From NCBI GenBank assembly GCA_023443515.1, contig JAEZUC010000090.1:21046-85045 (forward strand): a stretch of DNA of 64,000 nt, in the 5' to 3' direction. Of this stretch, positions 26,402-35,737 are shown one piece after another (position 1 is the first letter of the stretch; the number at the start of each line of letters is the position of its first letter). A model generated the notes under the pieces. That model saw only the letters and a program-made list of their open reading frames with translations. It did no database searches and was not told the DNA's origin. Origin of the DNA: Bacillota bacterium (GTDB lineage: Bacteria; Bacillota; Clostridia; Acetivibrionales; DSM-1351). The position numbers and the translations under genes were made by a program.

Positions 26402-28846
26402 ATGCCATACTCAGCAGATATAGATAGAAAATGGCAAAAGAAGTGGGAAGAAACAGACATATATAAGTTCAATCCCGAAAATACTGACAAAAAATTATAC
26501 TGTCTTGAAATGTTTTCATACCCATCAGGCGCCAATCTTCATGTAGGACATTGGTATAATTATGGTTTGACTGATTCCTGGGCCAGAATGAAGAGAATGC
26601 AGGGATATAATATCTTCCACCCAATGGGTTTTGATGCTTTCGGACTTCCCGCAGAAAATTATGCAATTAAAACAGGTATCCATCCTCAGGACTCTACTCT
26701 TAAAAATATAGAGACAATGGAAGGCCAGCTCAAAGAAATGGGTGCTACCTTTGATTGGGATTATGAAATAAAGACCTGTATGCCGGATTATTATAAATGG
26801 ACACAATGGCTATTCCTTCAGTTATACAAATCCGGCCTTGCCTATAGAAAAAATGCTCCTGTTAACTGGTGCCCAAAATGCAACACCGTTCTTGCAAACG
26901 AACAAGTTGTTGACGGGTGCTGTGAAAGGTGTGATTCTGAGGTAACAAAGCGTGACCTTACACAGTGGTTCTTTAAGATAACCACTTACGCTCAGGAGCT
27001 TCTGGATAAGCTGGATACCATTGATTGGCCTGAAAAAACAAAAAAGATACAGACAAACTGGATAGGACGTTCAGAAGGTGCTGAAATAACCTTTAAAGTC
27101 GCTGACACAGATATTGAGTTCCAGGTATTTACAACAAGAGCTGATACCCTTTATGGCGTAACCTACGTTGTTCTGGCTCCCGAAAACCCTATAGTTCAAA
27201 AAATAACCAAACCTGAATATGCAGATGCAGTTGAGAAATATAAAAACGATACCAATAAGCAGACTGAAATTGAGAGGCTTTCAACAACAAAGGAAAAGAC
27301 TGGGGTGTTTACCGGAAGTTATGCAATTCACCCAATCACCGGAGAAAAAGTACCTGTATGGATTGCTGACTACGTGCTTGCAAGCTATGGTACAGGTTGT
27401 GTAATGGCGGTTCCCTCCCACGACGAACGTGACTTTGAATTTGCAAAGAAATACAACTTGCCTATAAAGAGAGTTATTAAGAGTGCTGATGGTTCAAATG
27501 ACGAGCTTCCGTTCTGTGAATACGGTGTTCTGGTCAATAGTGCCGAATTTGACGGTGTTCCCTCTGCTGAGGCAAGAACTGCTATTATAAATAAGCTGGA
27601 AGCTGATGGAAAAGGTAGTCTTAAAATAAACTACAGGTTAAGAGACTGGCTTGTTTCAAGGCAAAGATACTGGGGGGCCCCTATTCCTATAGTTTACTGT
27701 GAACACTGCGGTGAAGTAGCAGTCCCCGAAGAACAACTTCCTGTTGAACTTCCTTACAATGTTGAATTTAAGCCGGACGGAGAATCCCCTCTTAAAAAGA
27801 GTGAGGAATTCATGAATACCGTTTGTCCAAAATGTGGTGCTCCGGCTAAGAGAGATCCTGATACATTGGATACATTTGTTTGCTCATCATGGTACTATCT
27901 CAGATATGCTGACAGCCAGAACAATGATAAGCCATTTGACACCGAATGGATAAACAAGGTACTTCCCGTTGACAAATATGTCGGTGGTGCGGAACATGCC
28001 GCAATGCATTTGCTCTATGCTAGATTTATAACAAAAGCACTGAGAGATCTGGGCTTCCTTAATTTTGATGAACCATTCCTGTCACTTGTACACCAGGGTA
28101 CGATACTTGGCCCTGATGGCAATAGAATGAGTAAATCAAGAGGAAATACTATTTCTCCTGATGAATACGTAAGAAAGTACGGTTCTGATATATTCAGAAT
28201 GTATCTTGGTTTCGGCTTTAATTATGTTGACGGCGGACCATGGAGTGATGATGGAATAAAAGCTATTTCAAGATTTGCAAGCAGAATAGAAAGGCTTATA
28301 GAAAGTCTTGCAGAGCAAAAATCAAAGGTTTCCAGAACTGATATGGACAAGGACGACAAGGAGCTGAACTTTGTCCGTCATACTGCTATAAAGGGTGCTA
28401 CACAGGATACTGACAGATTCCAGTTCAACACTTCAATATCTCGTTGTATGGAACTTGTAAACGCTCTTTACAAGTATGATGCAGAGGTTAAAGTTAAGAA
28501 TATACAGCTTTTTGAGGATACTATCAAAGACTTGGTAAAGCTTGTATCTCCTTTTGCACCTCACTTTGCAGAAGAAATGTGGGAACAGCTTGGCTATGAA
28601 TATTCTATATTCAATCAGAATTGGCCAGAATTTGAAGAGAACGCACTAATTAAAGATACTATAGAACTGGCAGTGCAGATCAACGGTACAGTCAGGGGTA
28701 AAATAGAAATTTCCGCCGATGCGGACAACAGTGAAGCGGAAGCTACGGCTTTGGCTGATGAAAAAATAAAGCCTTTCTTTGATGGAAAAGAGATAAAGAA
28801 AGTAATAGTAGTAAAAGGAAGACTAGTTAATATCGTTGCAAAATAA
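26402..28846 (+). CDS. leuS: leucyl-tRNA synthetase
   Basis: Class I aminoacyl-tRNA synthetase charging tRNA(Leu). 814 residues, the usual bacterial length: HVGH (47-50, HIGH variant), zinc-like CPKC and CCERC motifs (about 160-180), the CP1 editing domain (about 225-410), WYYLRYAD near 500, and RMSKS near 577, then the anticodon-binding and C-terminal domains. AAAGGAG lies 7-8 nt before the ATG. It is controlled by its own T-box and ends in a hairpin terminator, so it is monocistronic. Confidence 0.96.
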   Translation: MPYSADIDRKWQKKWEETDIYKFNPENTDKKLYCLEMFSYPSGANLHVGHWYNYGLTDSWARMKRMQGYNIFHPMGFDAFGLPAENYAIKTGIHPQDSTLKNIETMEGQLKEMGATFDWDYEIKTCMPDYYKWTQWLFLQLYKSGLAYRKNAPVNWCPKCNTVLANEQVVDGCCERCDSEVTKRDLTQWFFKITTYAQELLDKLDTIDWPEKTKKIQTNWIGRSEGAEITFKVADTDIEFQVFTTRADTLYGVTYVVLAPENPIVQKITKPEYADAVEKYKNDTNKQTEIERLSTTKEKTGVFTGSYAIHPITGEKVPVWIADYVLASYGTGCVMAVPSHDERDFEFAKKYNLPIKRVIKSADGSNDELPFCEYGVLVNSAEFDGVPSAEARTAIINKLEADGKGSLKINYRLRDWLVSRQRYWGAPIPIVYCEHCGEVAVPEEQLPVELPYNVEFKPDGESPLKKSEEFMNTVCPKCGAPAKRDPDTLDTFVCSSWYYLRYADSQNNDKPFDTEWINKVLPVDKYVGGAEHAAMHLLYARFITKALRDLGFLNFDEPFLSLVHQGTILGPDGNRMSKSRGNTISPDEYVRKYGSDIFRMYLGFGFNYVDGGPWSDDGIKAISRFASRIERLIESLAEQKSKVSRTDMDKDDKELNFVRHTAIKGATQDTDRFQFNTSISRCMELVNALYKYDAEVKVKNIQLFEDTIKDLVKLVSPFAPHFAEEMWEQLGYEYSIFNQNWPEFEENALIKDTIELAVQINGTVRGKIEISADADNSEAEATALADEKIKPFFDGKEIKKVIVVKGRLVNIVAK

Positions 28847-28871
28847 GCTTTCGTGTTTTAAATAAAACCCT

Positions 28872-28906
28872 AAAAAGAGACAATCTTACACAGATTGTCT
28901 CTTTTT
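28872..28906 (+). terminator. terminator of leuS
   Basis: AAAAAGAGACAATC / GATTGTCTCTTTTT stem, 7-nt loop, ending in T residues. Confidence 0.85.
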
Positions 28907-28986
28907 GTATATTTTTCACAATTATTGTAATTTCATATCGCAATATGCTAATATTAAATTGCACAATCAATAATGGAGACATTTTT

Positions 28987-29556
28987 ATGAATATAAAATT
29001 TTATAGAAAGCTCGCTTACAAAGTGGCCGATGCTATTACAAAAAATCAGCAGTACTCGGAAACAGAGATTAAAAACATTCGTTACGGGCTGGTGTGTATC
29101 TTCTCGGATTTGTATAAAACTATTCTATATTTGCTTATTTTTGTCGTAATTTCACTAACATTAGAATTTCTATGTGCCTTTCTTGCCTTCCTGTTACTTC
29201 GGCCCTTTCTTGGCGGTTACCATTTTAAAAATGAGATTGTTTGTATCATAATGTCGTTTGTAGCAATAGTCATAGCTATATTTTCCGGTAAATCAGATAT
29301 ACTCCCCTCCTTTATACAGTTAGTTCTTACTGTTTTCCTTCCAATTCTGGGTTTTTTAATTGCACCTGTCCAAGATAGCCAAAACCAACAGGAGTTCCCC
29401 CAAAAAACAAGGATTGTAGTAGCATTAATGACTGTTTTACTATTACTGTCTGACTTCTTTTTTATGTCTCATAATATAATAACCTGGTCTGTTATAGAAG
29501 TTTATGTATTATATGTATATCAGCTACTAATTAGCAAATTTAAGTATAAAATGTAA
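28987..29556 (+). CDS. agrB: AgrB-type peptide-processing membrane protease
   Basis: Cleaves and cyclises the AgrD pheromone precursor at the membrane. 189 residues with about five to six hydrophobic segments. The catalytic pair is His79 and Cys86 in RPFLGGYHFKNEIVC, with the same H-x6-C spacing as S. aureus AgrB. The start is taken as ATG at 28987 with GGAGA about 8 nt upstream; an earlier frame start at 28945 has no ribosome binding site. It is followed by agrD and agrC. No AgrA-type response regulator is in the window. Confidence 0.9.
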   Translation: MNIKFYRKLAYKVADAITKNQQYSETEIKNIRYGLVCIFSDLYKTILYLLIFVVISLTLEFLCAFLAFLLLRPFLGGYHFKNEIVCIIMSFVAIVIAIFSGKSDILPSFIQLVLTVFLPILGFLIAPVQDSQNQQEFPQKTRIVVALMTVLLLLSDFFFMSHNIITWSVIEVYVLYVYQLLISKFKYKM

Positions 29557-29639
29557 TATTTTTTTTAAAATATATTGACTTTTTCTGTAGAATGTTAGAA
29601 TATTAAGTTGAGAATTAAATTTTTTTAAGGAGTGATCTG

Positions 29640-29747
29640 ATGAAAAAAAATTTATTTAAATCTATTGGGAAATTTTCTCTATTAGTAAGTGGCTTGGTTA
29701 ACGGTGCAACTTCGAAAATATTTTGGTTGTATCAACCTGAAAATTAA
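29640..29747 (+). CDS. agrD: AgrD-type autoinducer precursor, Ser in place of Cys
   Basis: A 35-residue peptide between agrB and agrC: amphipathic N-terminus (MKKNLFKSIGKFSLLVSG), then the core region TSKIFW and the tail LYQPEN. In clostridial AgrD proteins a five-residue ring starting with Cys precedes a YQP/HQP tail. Here the aligned ring is SKIFW, starting with Ser25, which predicts a lactone rather than a thiolactone pheromone. The acidic C-terminal tail is short. AAGGAG lies about 7 nt upstream of the ATG. Too short for most gene callers. Function rests on position, size and tail motif. Confidence 0.8.
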   Translation: MKKNLFKSIGKFSLLVSGLVNGATSKIFWLYQPEN

Positions 29748-29776
29748 TTTAAATGATCTAAACTTATTTAAAATTT

Positions 29777-29813
29777 ACTCTAATAGTTAGAGTTACACTC
29801 CAATTATTAGAGT
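29777..29813. repeat. inverted repeats between agrD and agrC
   Basis: ACTCTAATA (29777-29785) and TATTAGAGT (29805-29813) form a 9-bp stem; a nested CTCTAA/TTAGAG hairpin lies at 29778-29792. A T-rich run follows, so this may partly terminate after agrD. Confidence 0.45.
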
Positions 29814-29873
29814 TCTGTTTTGTTTGGGGTTTTTTGTGTCGGAATGTTCCTCTGGAAGGGTGTGTAAATCTCA

Positions 29874-31202
29874 GTGTATCTTGCAAATGAATTAATTTTA
29901 ACTGTTATTGAGGGCTTTATTATAATAATAGCTTTTTATCTCCTGTCGGGACAGCGACAATTAATAAAACCGAGTTGTACTAGGATCGCCTGGTTTGTAA
30001 CGATTTATACAATATATACATATTGGATTACTAAATTTTTACCTCCAGGGCTTCATTCAGTTTTAATCGCATCCCTTACATGTTTTATACTTAATTATAT
30101 GCTTAACGGAACTCTTTTTAAAAGTGTAGCCAAAGTTTTTATTGTTTTTTTAGGAATGACTTTTATAGAAAGTCTCATTGGTTTGACATGTATGAGTGTG
30201 ATAGGCAAACCAATGTCTGTACTTATTGAAGATAAATTATTACTGGCGGTTTTAAGTATTATAGCAAAGCTGATTGAAGGTACTATTGTATTTATATTAT
30301 ACAAGTCCTATAACGGGCTTTCCTGGTTAAAAGACGGAAATCCCTACCAGTCACGGTACAAGCAAACTCTCATTATGATTTTTGCTGTACTGTTCTTCTT
30401 GATAGGAACAAATATTTATATTTCAAAAGACCCTCACAATTTCATACTTTATAATATTTTTACCTTTGTTATATATATCGTATTGATTATTGCAATGATT
30501 TCAGCTTTTCGAGAAGGTTCAAAACTTGAAATTCTGCAATATGCAAACGAGCTGAAAAAAGAAAATGTTTATCAGCTGATTTCCTTTAACGAAATGGTGG
30601 CTAAAGAAAGGCATGAATATAAGAACCATTTAAATACAATATACGGCCTTTGTACACTGAACAGACCCGATTTAAGCCAGAAGGTCAAGCAGTATATAAA
30701 CAATTATGCCAATAACAGCGAGACCACGAATATAAATGTATGTTCAGGTAACGACTTTGTTGATGCTATTATCAGTGTAAAATATAATAATGCTCTTAGA
30801 AAAGATATAGAAGTTCTCGTGGACTTTGAAGAACCCTTATCAAGCGCAGTAATAGATGAGGATACCGCTGTTACAGTTATATCCAATATAATAGACAATG
30901 CCTATGAATCCATCTTAGGGACAGATAGGGAAAAAAAGTTTATACGTCTTGAAACATATATCGAAAATGATAATTACTATATGTCTATATCCAACAACGG
31001 CCCTATGATTCCTGATGCAATTATCAAGAAAATTTTCAATGCGGGTTATTCTACCAAAGACAATGCTTCTAGAAAACGAGGCTTCGGACTTAGTATAGTT
31101 AAAGCACAAATAGAAAAGTGCGGGGGCAGTATCCAAATTAACAGCAACGAAGAAATAACTGAATTTCTTATAACTCTTCAAGTTAATACTCAGGTGAGTT
31201 GA
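29874..31202 (+). CDS. agrC: AgrC-type sensor histidine kinase
   Basis: 442 residues. The N-terminal half (about 1-215) has six hydrophobic segments, the expected pheromone-sensing domain. The H-box is RHEYKNHL with His247, as in the HPK10 kinases (AgrC, ComD). The GHKL ATPase domain follows, with NIIDNAYES (N-box) near 341 and RGFGLSIVK (G-box) near 403. The start codon is GTG at 29874, with GGAAGGG about 13 nt upstream, a little long. It ends the cassette; the partner response regulator must be elsewhere. Confidence 0.88.
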   Translation: MYLANELILTVIEGFIIIIAFYLLSGQRQLIKPSCTRIAWFVTIYTIYTYWITKFLPPGLHSVLIASLTCFILNYMLNGTLFKSVAKVFIVFLGMTFIESLIGLTCMSVIGKPMSVLIEDKLLLAVLSIIAKLIEGTIVFILYKSYNGLSWLKDGNPYQSRYKQTLIMIFAVLFFLIGTNIYISKDPHNFILYNIFTFVIYIVLIIAMISAFREGSKLEILQYANELKKENVYQLISFNEMVAKERHEYKNHLNTIYGLCTLNRPDLSQKVKQYINNYANNSETTNINVCSGNDFVDAIISVKYNNALRKDIEVLVDFEEPLSSAVIDEDTAVTVISNIIDNAYESILGTDREKKFIRLETYIENDNYYMSISNNGPMIPDAIIKKIFNAGYSTKDNASRKRGFGLSIVKAQIEKCGGSIQINSNEEITEFLITLQVNTQVS

Positions 31203-31289
31203 CCAGTTATTTATGTAAAAACTACACATTCTTCTTCAAATTGGGTATAATAATATGATAGCTTATTTTATTATACTTTGGAGAAAATG

Positions 31290-34200
31290 ATGTTTAAAAT
31301 TTCTAAAGACACTATTTATTACTTATCTACGCCCATGAGATACAAGAAGGGTATGGACTATTTCAAGGATAAGCGTATCAAGTCCTTGTCCTATAATCAA
31401 GACATGCTGTTGTTTGATGCAACAGTTCTGGGAACTCATCCGTACAATGTACAGGTGCGCTTTGCCAAGTCCGGTAATCTCATTGATTTTTCATGTACCT
31501 GTTCGGATTGGGAAAAGACCGGAAAAGGGTGCAAACACATTGCCTCCGTTCTTTTCTTAATCAAGGAAAAAGACGAGCAGGGTTTTTTTAATTCTACTGT
31601 TCAAAAGAAAGCTGCAAAAGATATTTTTCAGTTTTTTTCAGATAAAGGCTCAGGAGTAAAGAGTTCAGTTAATGTGGAATTTAATCTTGAACTTATTAAC
31701 AGAAGGTACTCAATTACCAAAAGAGGGCCTATTGCTTCTCTCTCTCTTCGTATGGGTACTGACAGGCTTTATATAGTCAGAAATATACGGCAGTTGTTAG
31801 AAGACCTCAACACCAATACTGAGATTGTTTTCGGGAAAGGCTTTACCTTTGACCCTTCCATACACGACTTTAAGGAAAGTGATAAGCCTGTTATTTCATA
31901 TCTTCAGGAAATATGGCAGAATGAAAATCTATTGCACTATTTTACAAGTGAATTGAGTAAGTACAGTACCTTTATAGATAAAGATATTTTTCTCTCTGAA
32001 GCAGCTCTTAAAAGACTTCTTAAGATACTACACAGTATACCTTTTAATATAATAAACAATAATACAAGAATTCAAAATGTTTTAATACAAGATGCAGATA
32101 TCCCTTTGGAATTCACTCTAACAGGAAATGCCTCTGCCATTGATCTGAATATAGATACTAAACTGCCTCTTTATCATATAACCTCGGATTTTGAGTATTT
32201 TTTATACGGTGAAACTGTCTACAGAGTTTCACCTGCCCAAAGAGAATACTTTAAACCCTTTTTTACCTATATGAAGCAGGAGAATCTAAACCGTATAACC
32301 TTCGTAGAAAAGGACAAGGAGCGTTTCTTTTCAGAGGTACTTCCTTATGTCGAAAAAACCGGACGGGTATACATAGATGAAAATGTTCAGGAAATGGTTC
32401 AAAGAGTGGACTTCGAGCCTGAAATCTATCTGGATAAATTTGAAGATATAATAACTGCAGATGTTAAATTCAAGTATGGTGATCGTATAATTAATCCTTT
32501 TTCTGCCTTTGGAGACCAGGTCTCTACGGGTAAGATTCTTATAAGGGACATGGAAAAAGAGGGTATTATTGTTGACATATTGGGTGAAAGTGATTTTAAG
32601 GTAAACGGTAATAGAATATATCTGGATGAGGAAGAAAAAATTTTTGATTTTGTAAATACAATCGTTCCCAAACTACAGGAATATACGCAAGTATTCTATT
32701 CCGACAGCTTTAAAGCAATGACTATTAAAAAGGTTCCTTCATTCTCAGGCTTTTTGAGACTGAATACCCTGAATAATTTTCTTGAATTCAGCTTTGATAT
32801 GGAGGGTGTTGGACGTGATGAGCTATCCTCTATATTTCAGAACGTAAGAGAAAAGAAAAAATATTTCCGTTTGAAAAACGGTGCCTTTCTTCCTCTTGAT
32901 TCAGAGGGAATTACAACTATGTCTGAAATAATAGATCAACTTGAGCTGACAATGGAAGATTTGGACAGTGAACTGGTTCAGCTTCCCATGTACAGAGCTT
33001 TTTTTATAGATGGTATGCTAAAAGAAACCGAAATGAAATTCTTTGAACGTAATAAGGCCTTTAAAGATTTAGTTCATGATATACACGAACCTTCCGAGAC
33101 TGAATTTCAAATTCCCGAAGCCCTTAAAGGTACACTAAGAAACTATCAAAAACTTGGTTTTAAATGGCTTAAAACTCTGTCAACATACGGCCTTGGAGGA
33201 ATTCTCGCCGATGATATGGGTTTGGGAAAAACCTTGCAGGTTATTACTCTGCTCCAGTACGATAAAAATTTTTCAGGCCCCGCAACATCTATAGTTATCG
33301 TGCCTACCTCTCTTATTTATAACTGGTGTTCCGAAGTTGACAAATTTGCACCGGATTTAAAGATAACTGCTGTTGTGGGAAACAAAGCGGAACGAGAGGA
33401 ACTAATAAAAACCGGTGTCACCTCAGATGTAATAGTTACATCTTATGCTCTTATCAGACGTGATATTGACAACTACAAAAACTACTTGTTCAGATATTGT
33501 ATACTGGACGAGGCTCAGCACATTAAAAACCCCGGGTCCCAGGCAGCTAAAGCCGTAAAACAGCTTGCATCACAGCACAGATTTGCACTTACAGGAACAC
33601 CTATGGAAAATAATCTTACAGAGCTGTGGTCGGTTTTTGATTTTATTTTACCCGGATATCTTAGGTCACACGGAAAATTTGTTGAAAAGTTTGAATCACC
33701 CATTTCAAAAGGAGACAGTGGGGCTTTAACCTCCTTGAGCAAGCAATTAAAACCATTTATACTAAGAAGACTAAAGCAAGAAGTCCTGAAGGAACTACCC
33801 GAAAAAATAGAGCATATTATTAAAGCAGACCTGACTGAGGAACAGAAAAAGCTTTACGTCGCTTATCTTGAGCAAGCTAAAGGAGATATTTTCAGGGAAA
33901 TAAACGAAAATGGCTATGAACGGAGTCAAATAAAGATTTTATCGGTGCTTACCCGACTAAGACAGCTTTGTTGCCACCCTTCTCTGTTTGTAGACAACTA
34001 TGAAGGTGACAGTGGCAAGTTTTTGCTCCTCAAAGAGATAGTAGGAGACTCTCTAACCTCCGGGCACAGAATACTTCTGTTCTCACAGTTTACATCAATG
34101 CTGGCAATTATAAGGCAGTGGTTACAGGAGGACGGAATTGACTATTTATACCTTGACGGGTCAACCCCTGCTGAACAAAGAATGAAGATGGTTAAAAACT

Positions 34201-34523
34201 TTAACAACGGACAGGGTCAGATTTTTCTTCTATCTCTTAAATCCGGAGGAACCGGCTTGAATCTTACTGGTGCAGATACGGTTATCCACTATGATCCATG
34301 GTGGAACCCGGCTGTAGAAGACCAAGCGACTGACCGTGCATACCGTATAGGTCAGCTGAAAACAGTTCATGTAATGAAGCTGGTTTCACACGGTACGATA
34401 GAGGAAAAAATATTACGTCTCAAGGATAGAAAAAAACAGCTGGTGGATGCAGTTATTCAATCCGGGGAAACTCTTATTACCAAGATGACCAAAGAAGAAC
34501 TAACGGAACTTTTTGAAATATAA
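31290..34523 (+). CDS. SWIM zinc-finger SNF2-family helicase
   Basis: About 1077 residues. N-terminal SWIM motif with C69, C71, C81 and H83; a long middle region as in bacterial SNF2 proteins; then the ATPase core from about 610: DDMGLGKTLQV (Walker A near 643-648), DEAQHIKN (near 740), LTGTPMENN (near 770), and the C-terminal helicase half with SLKSGGTGLNLT and DRAYRIGQ. A DNA translocase that remodels nucleoprotein; its exact role in bacteria is unclear. The start is taken as ATG at 31290, with GGAG 6 nt upstream. A bidirectional terminator follows. Confidence 0.9.
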   Translation: MFKISKDTIYYLSTPMRYKKGMDYFKDKRIKSLSYNQDMLLFDATVLGTHPYNVQVRFAKSGNLIDFSCTCSDWEKTGKGCKHIASVLFLIKEKDEQGFFNSTVQKKAAKDIFQFFSDKGSGVKSSVNVEFNLELINRRYSITKRGPIASLSLRMGTDRLYIVRNIRQLLEDLNTNTEIVFGKGFTFDPSIHDFKESDKPVISYLQEIWQNENLLHYFTSELSKYSTFIDKDIFLSEAALKRLLKILHSIPFNIINNNTRIQNVLIQDADIPLEFTLTGNASAIDLNIDTKLPLYHITSDFEYFLYGETVYRVSPAQREYFKPFFTYMKQENLNRITFVEKDKERFFSEVLPYVEKTGRVYIDENVQEMVQRVDFEPEIYLDKFEDIITADVKFKYGDRIINPFSAFGDQVSTGKILIRDMEKEGIIVDILGESDFKVNGNRIYLDEEEKIFDFVNTIVPKLQEYTQVFYSDSFKAMTIKKVPSFSGFLRLNTLNNFLEFSFDMEGVGRDELSSIFQNVREKKKYFRLKNGAFLPLDSEGITTMSEIIDQLELTMEDLDSELVQLPMYRAFFIDGMLKETEMKFFERNKAFKDLVHDIHEPSETEFQIPEALKGTLRNYQKLGFKWLKTLSTYGLGGILADDMGLGKTLQVITLLQYDKNFSGPATSIVIVPTSLIYNWCSEVDKFAPDLKITAVVGNKAEREELIKTGVTSDVIVTSYALIRRDIDNYKNYLFRYCILDEAQHIKNPGSQAAKAVKQLASQHRFALTGTPMENNLTELWSVFDFILPGYLRSHGKFVEKFESPISKGDSGALTSLSKQLKPFILRRLKQEVLKELPEKIEHIIKADLTEEQKKLYVAYLEQAKGDIFREINENGYERSQIKILSVLTRLRQLCCHPSLFVDNYEGDSGKFLLLKEIVGDSLTSGHRILLFSQFTSMLAIIRQWLQEDGIDYLYLDGSTPAEQRMKMVKNFNNGQGQIFLLSLKSGGTGLNLTGADTVIHYDPWWNPAVEDQATDRAYRIGQLKTVHVMKLVSHGTIEEKILRLKDRKKQLVDAVIQSGETLITKMTKEELTELFEI

Positions 34524-34527
34524 TAAC

Positions 34528-34558
34528 AAAACCAGAGGCGTATTGAACCTCTGGTTTT
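34528..34558. terminator. bidirectional terminator
   Basis: AAAACCAGAGG / CCTCTGGTTTT, 9-nt loop, between the convergent SNF2 and aminopeptidase genes. Confidence 0.85.
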
Positions 34559-34580
34559 ATTGTATATAAATATACTTATT

Positions 34581-35696
34581 CTATTTCAAATTTTCAGGAT
34601 TTAATGCCTGTAGTTCTTTAGGTACAAAAAGACCGTCTTTTCTAATTAGCTTATCATCAAACCATATTTCTCCACCACCATATTCAGGCCTTTGAATAAA
34701 AACAAGATCCCAGTGGATAGAGGACTTATTTCCGTTTGGGCACTCGTCATAACAGCTTCCGGGGGTAAAGTGTATGCTTCCTCTTATCTTTTCATCAAAA
34801 AGTGTGTCCTTCATTGGTGTTTCAATGTAAGGATTAACACCTATTGCAAACTCCCCTACGTATCTTGCTGCTTCATCAGTGTCGAAAATTTCATTGATAC
34901 GCTCGGTTTCGTTTGCGGTAGCTTCAATTATTTTTCCATCCTTGAATTCTAGTCGGATATTCTCAAAAGTTACACCCTGGTATACCGCAGGACAGTTGTA
35001 GCTTATTACTCCGTTTACCGAGTCTTTTACCGGTGCAGTAAATACTTCTCCATCGGGAATGTTCATTTTACCGTCACATTTTATTGCAGGCAGTCCTTTT
35101 ATTGAAAATGTCAAGTCAGTCCCTTTTCCTGTAATTCTCACCTTGTCGGTAGCTTCCATTAATTTTACAAGTGGATCCATAGCTCTTGACATTTTGGCGT
35201 AATCCAGATTGCATACATTAAAGTAAAAATCTTCAAAGTATTCTGTTGGAGTATTGGCAAGCTGTGCCATTGAGTGAGTAGGATACCTCATTACACACCA
35301 TCTTGTGTGTTCTACACGCTGTTCAGAATGTACAGGCTTTGAAAACAGTGACATGTATATCTTCATTTTATCAGACGGAACAGAGGCCCTTTCACTTACA
35401 TTATCTCCTGACCTGATACCAATGTATGCATCCATGTCCTTCATTCTGGCCAGTTCATAGCGTGCCATATCTTTCATTTGTTCTTCTGTACACTGTTCAA
35501 GAAGTACTCTTTCCAATTCCGGATTCTTTATTGTAAGGTATGGAATTGCTCCTATCTTGTATGCCTCGCGGATTAAGGCTCTTGACAAGGGAACCTCATT
35601 GCCGATATTTTCAATCAGGATTTTCTCTCCCGGTTTCAGTTCACATGAGTAGTTAATTAAATTATTTGCCAGTTTTTCTATACGTGGATCATTCAT
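34581..35696 (-). CDS. M29-family aminopeptidase
   Basis: 371 residues, the usual length of the M29 (thermophilic aminopeptidase, AmpS/PepS) family. Co-catalytic metal ligands are expected among Glu, His and Asp of NETERINEI (near 250), IHFTPGSCYDECPNGNKSSIHWD (near 315-337, given by position) and the GEFAIGVNP segment near 270. It is cytoplasmic and removes N-terminal residues from peptides. GGAGG lies about 8 nt before the ATG. It is 41 nt downstream of pepF on the same strand, so the two peptidases may be cotranscribed in peptide recycling. Confidence 0.9.
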   Translation of the reverse strand: MNDPRIEKLANNLINYSCELKPGEKILIENIGNEVPLSRALIREAYKIGAIPYLTIKNPELERVLLEQCTEEQMKDMARYELARMKDMDAYIGIRSGDNVSERASVPSDKMKIYMSLFSKPVHSEQRVEHTRWCVMRYPTHSMAQLANTPTEYFEDFYFNVCNLDYAKMSRAMDPLVKLMEATDKVRITGKGTDLTFSIKGLPAIKCDGKMNIPDGEVFTAPVKDSVNGVISYNCPAVYQGVTFENIRLEFKDGKIIEATANETERINEIFDTDEAARYVGEFAIGVNPYIETPMKDTLFDEKIRGSIHFTPGSCYDECPNGNKSSIHWDLVFIQRPEYGGGEIWFDDKLIRKDGLFVPKELQALNPENLK

Positions 35697-35737
35697 TACT
35701 GTAACCTCCCTTTATTTATTATGTTGACCAGAGTATA

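Noticed and set aside
28372..31202. complete agr circuit with response regulator
   Set aside because: No LytTR-type regulator is encoded next to agrC; the downstream gene is a SNF2 helicase.
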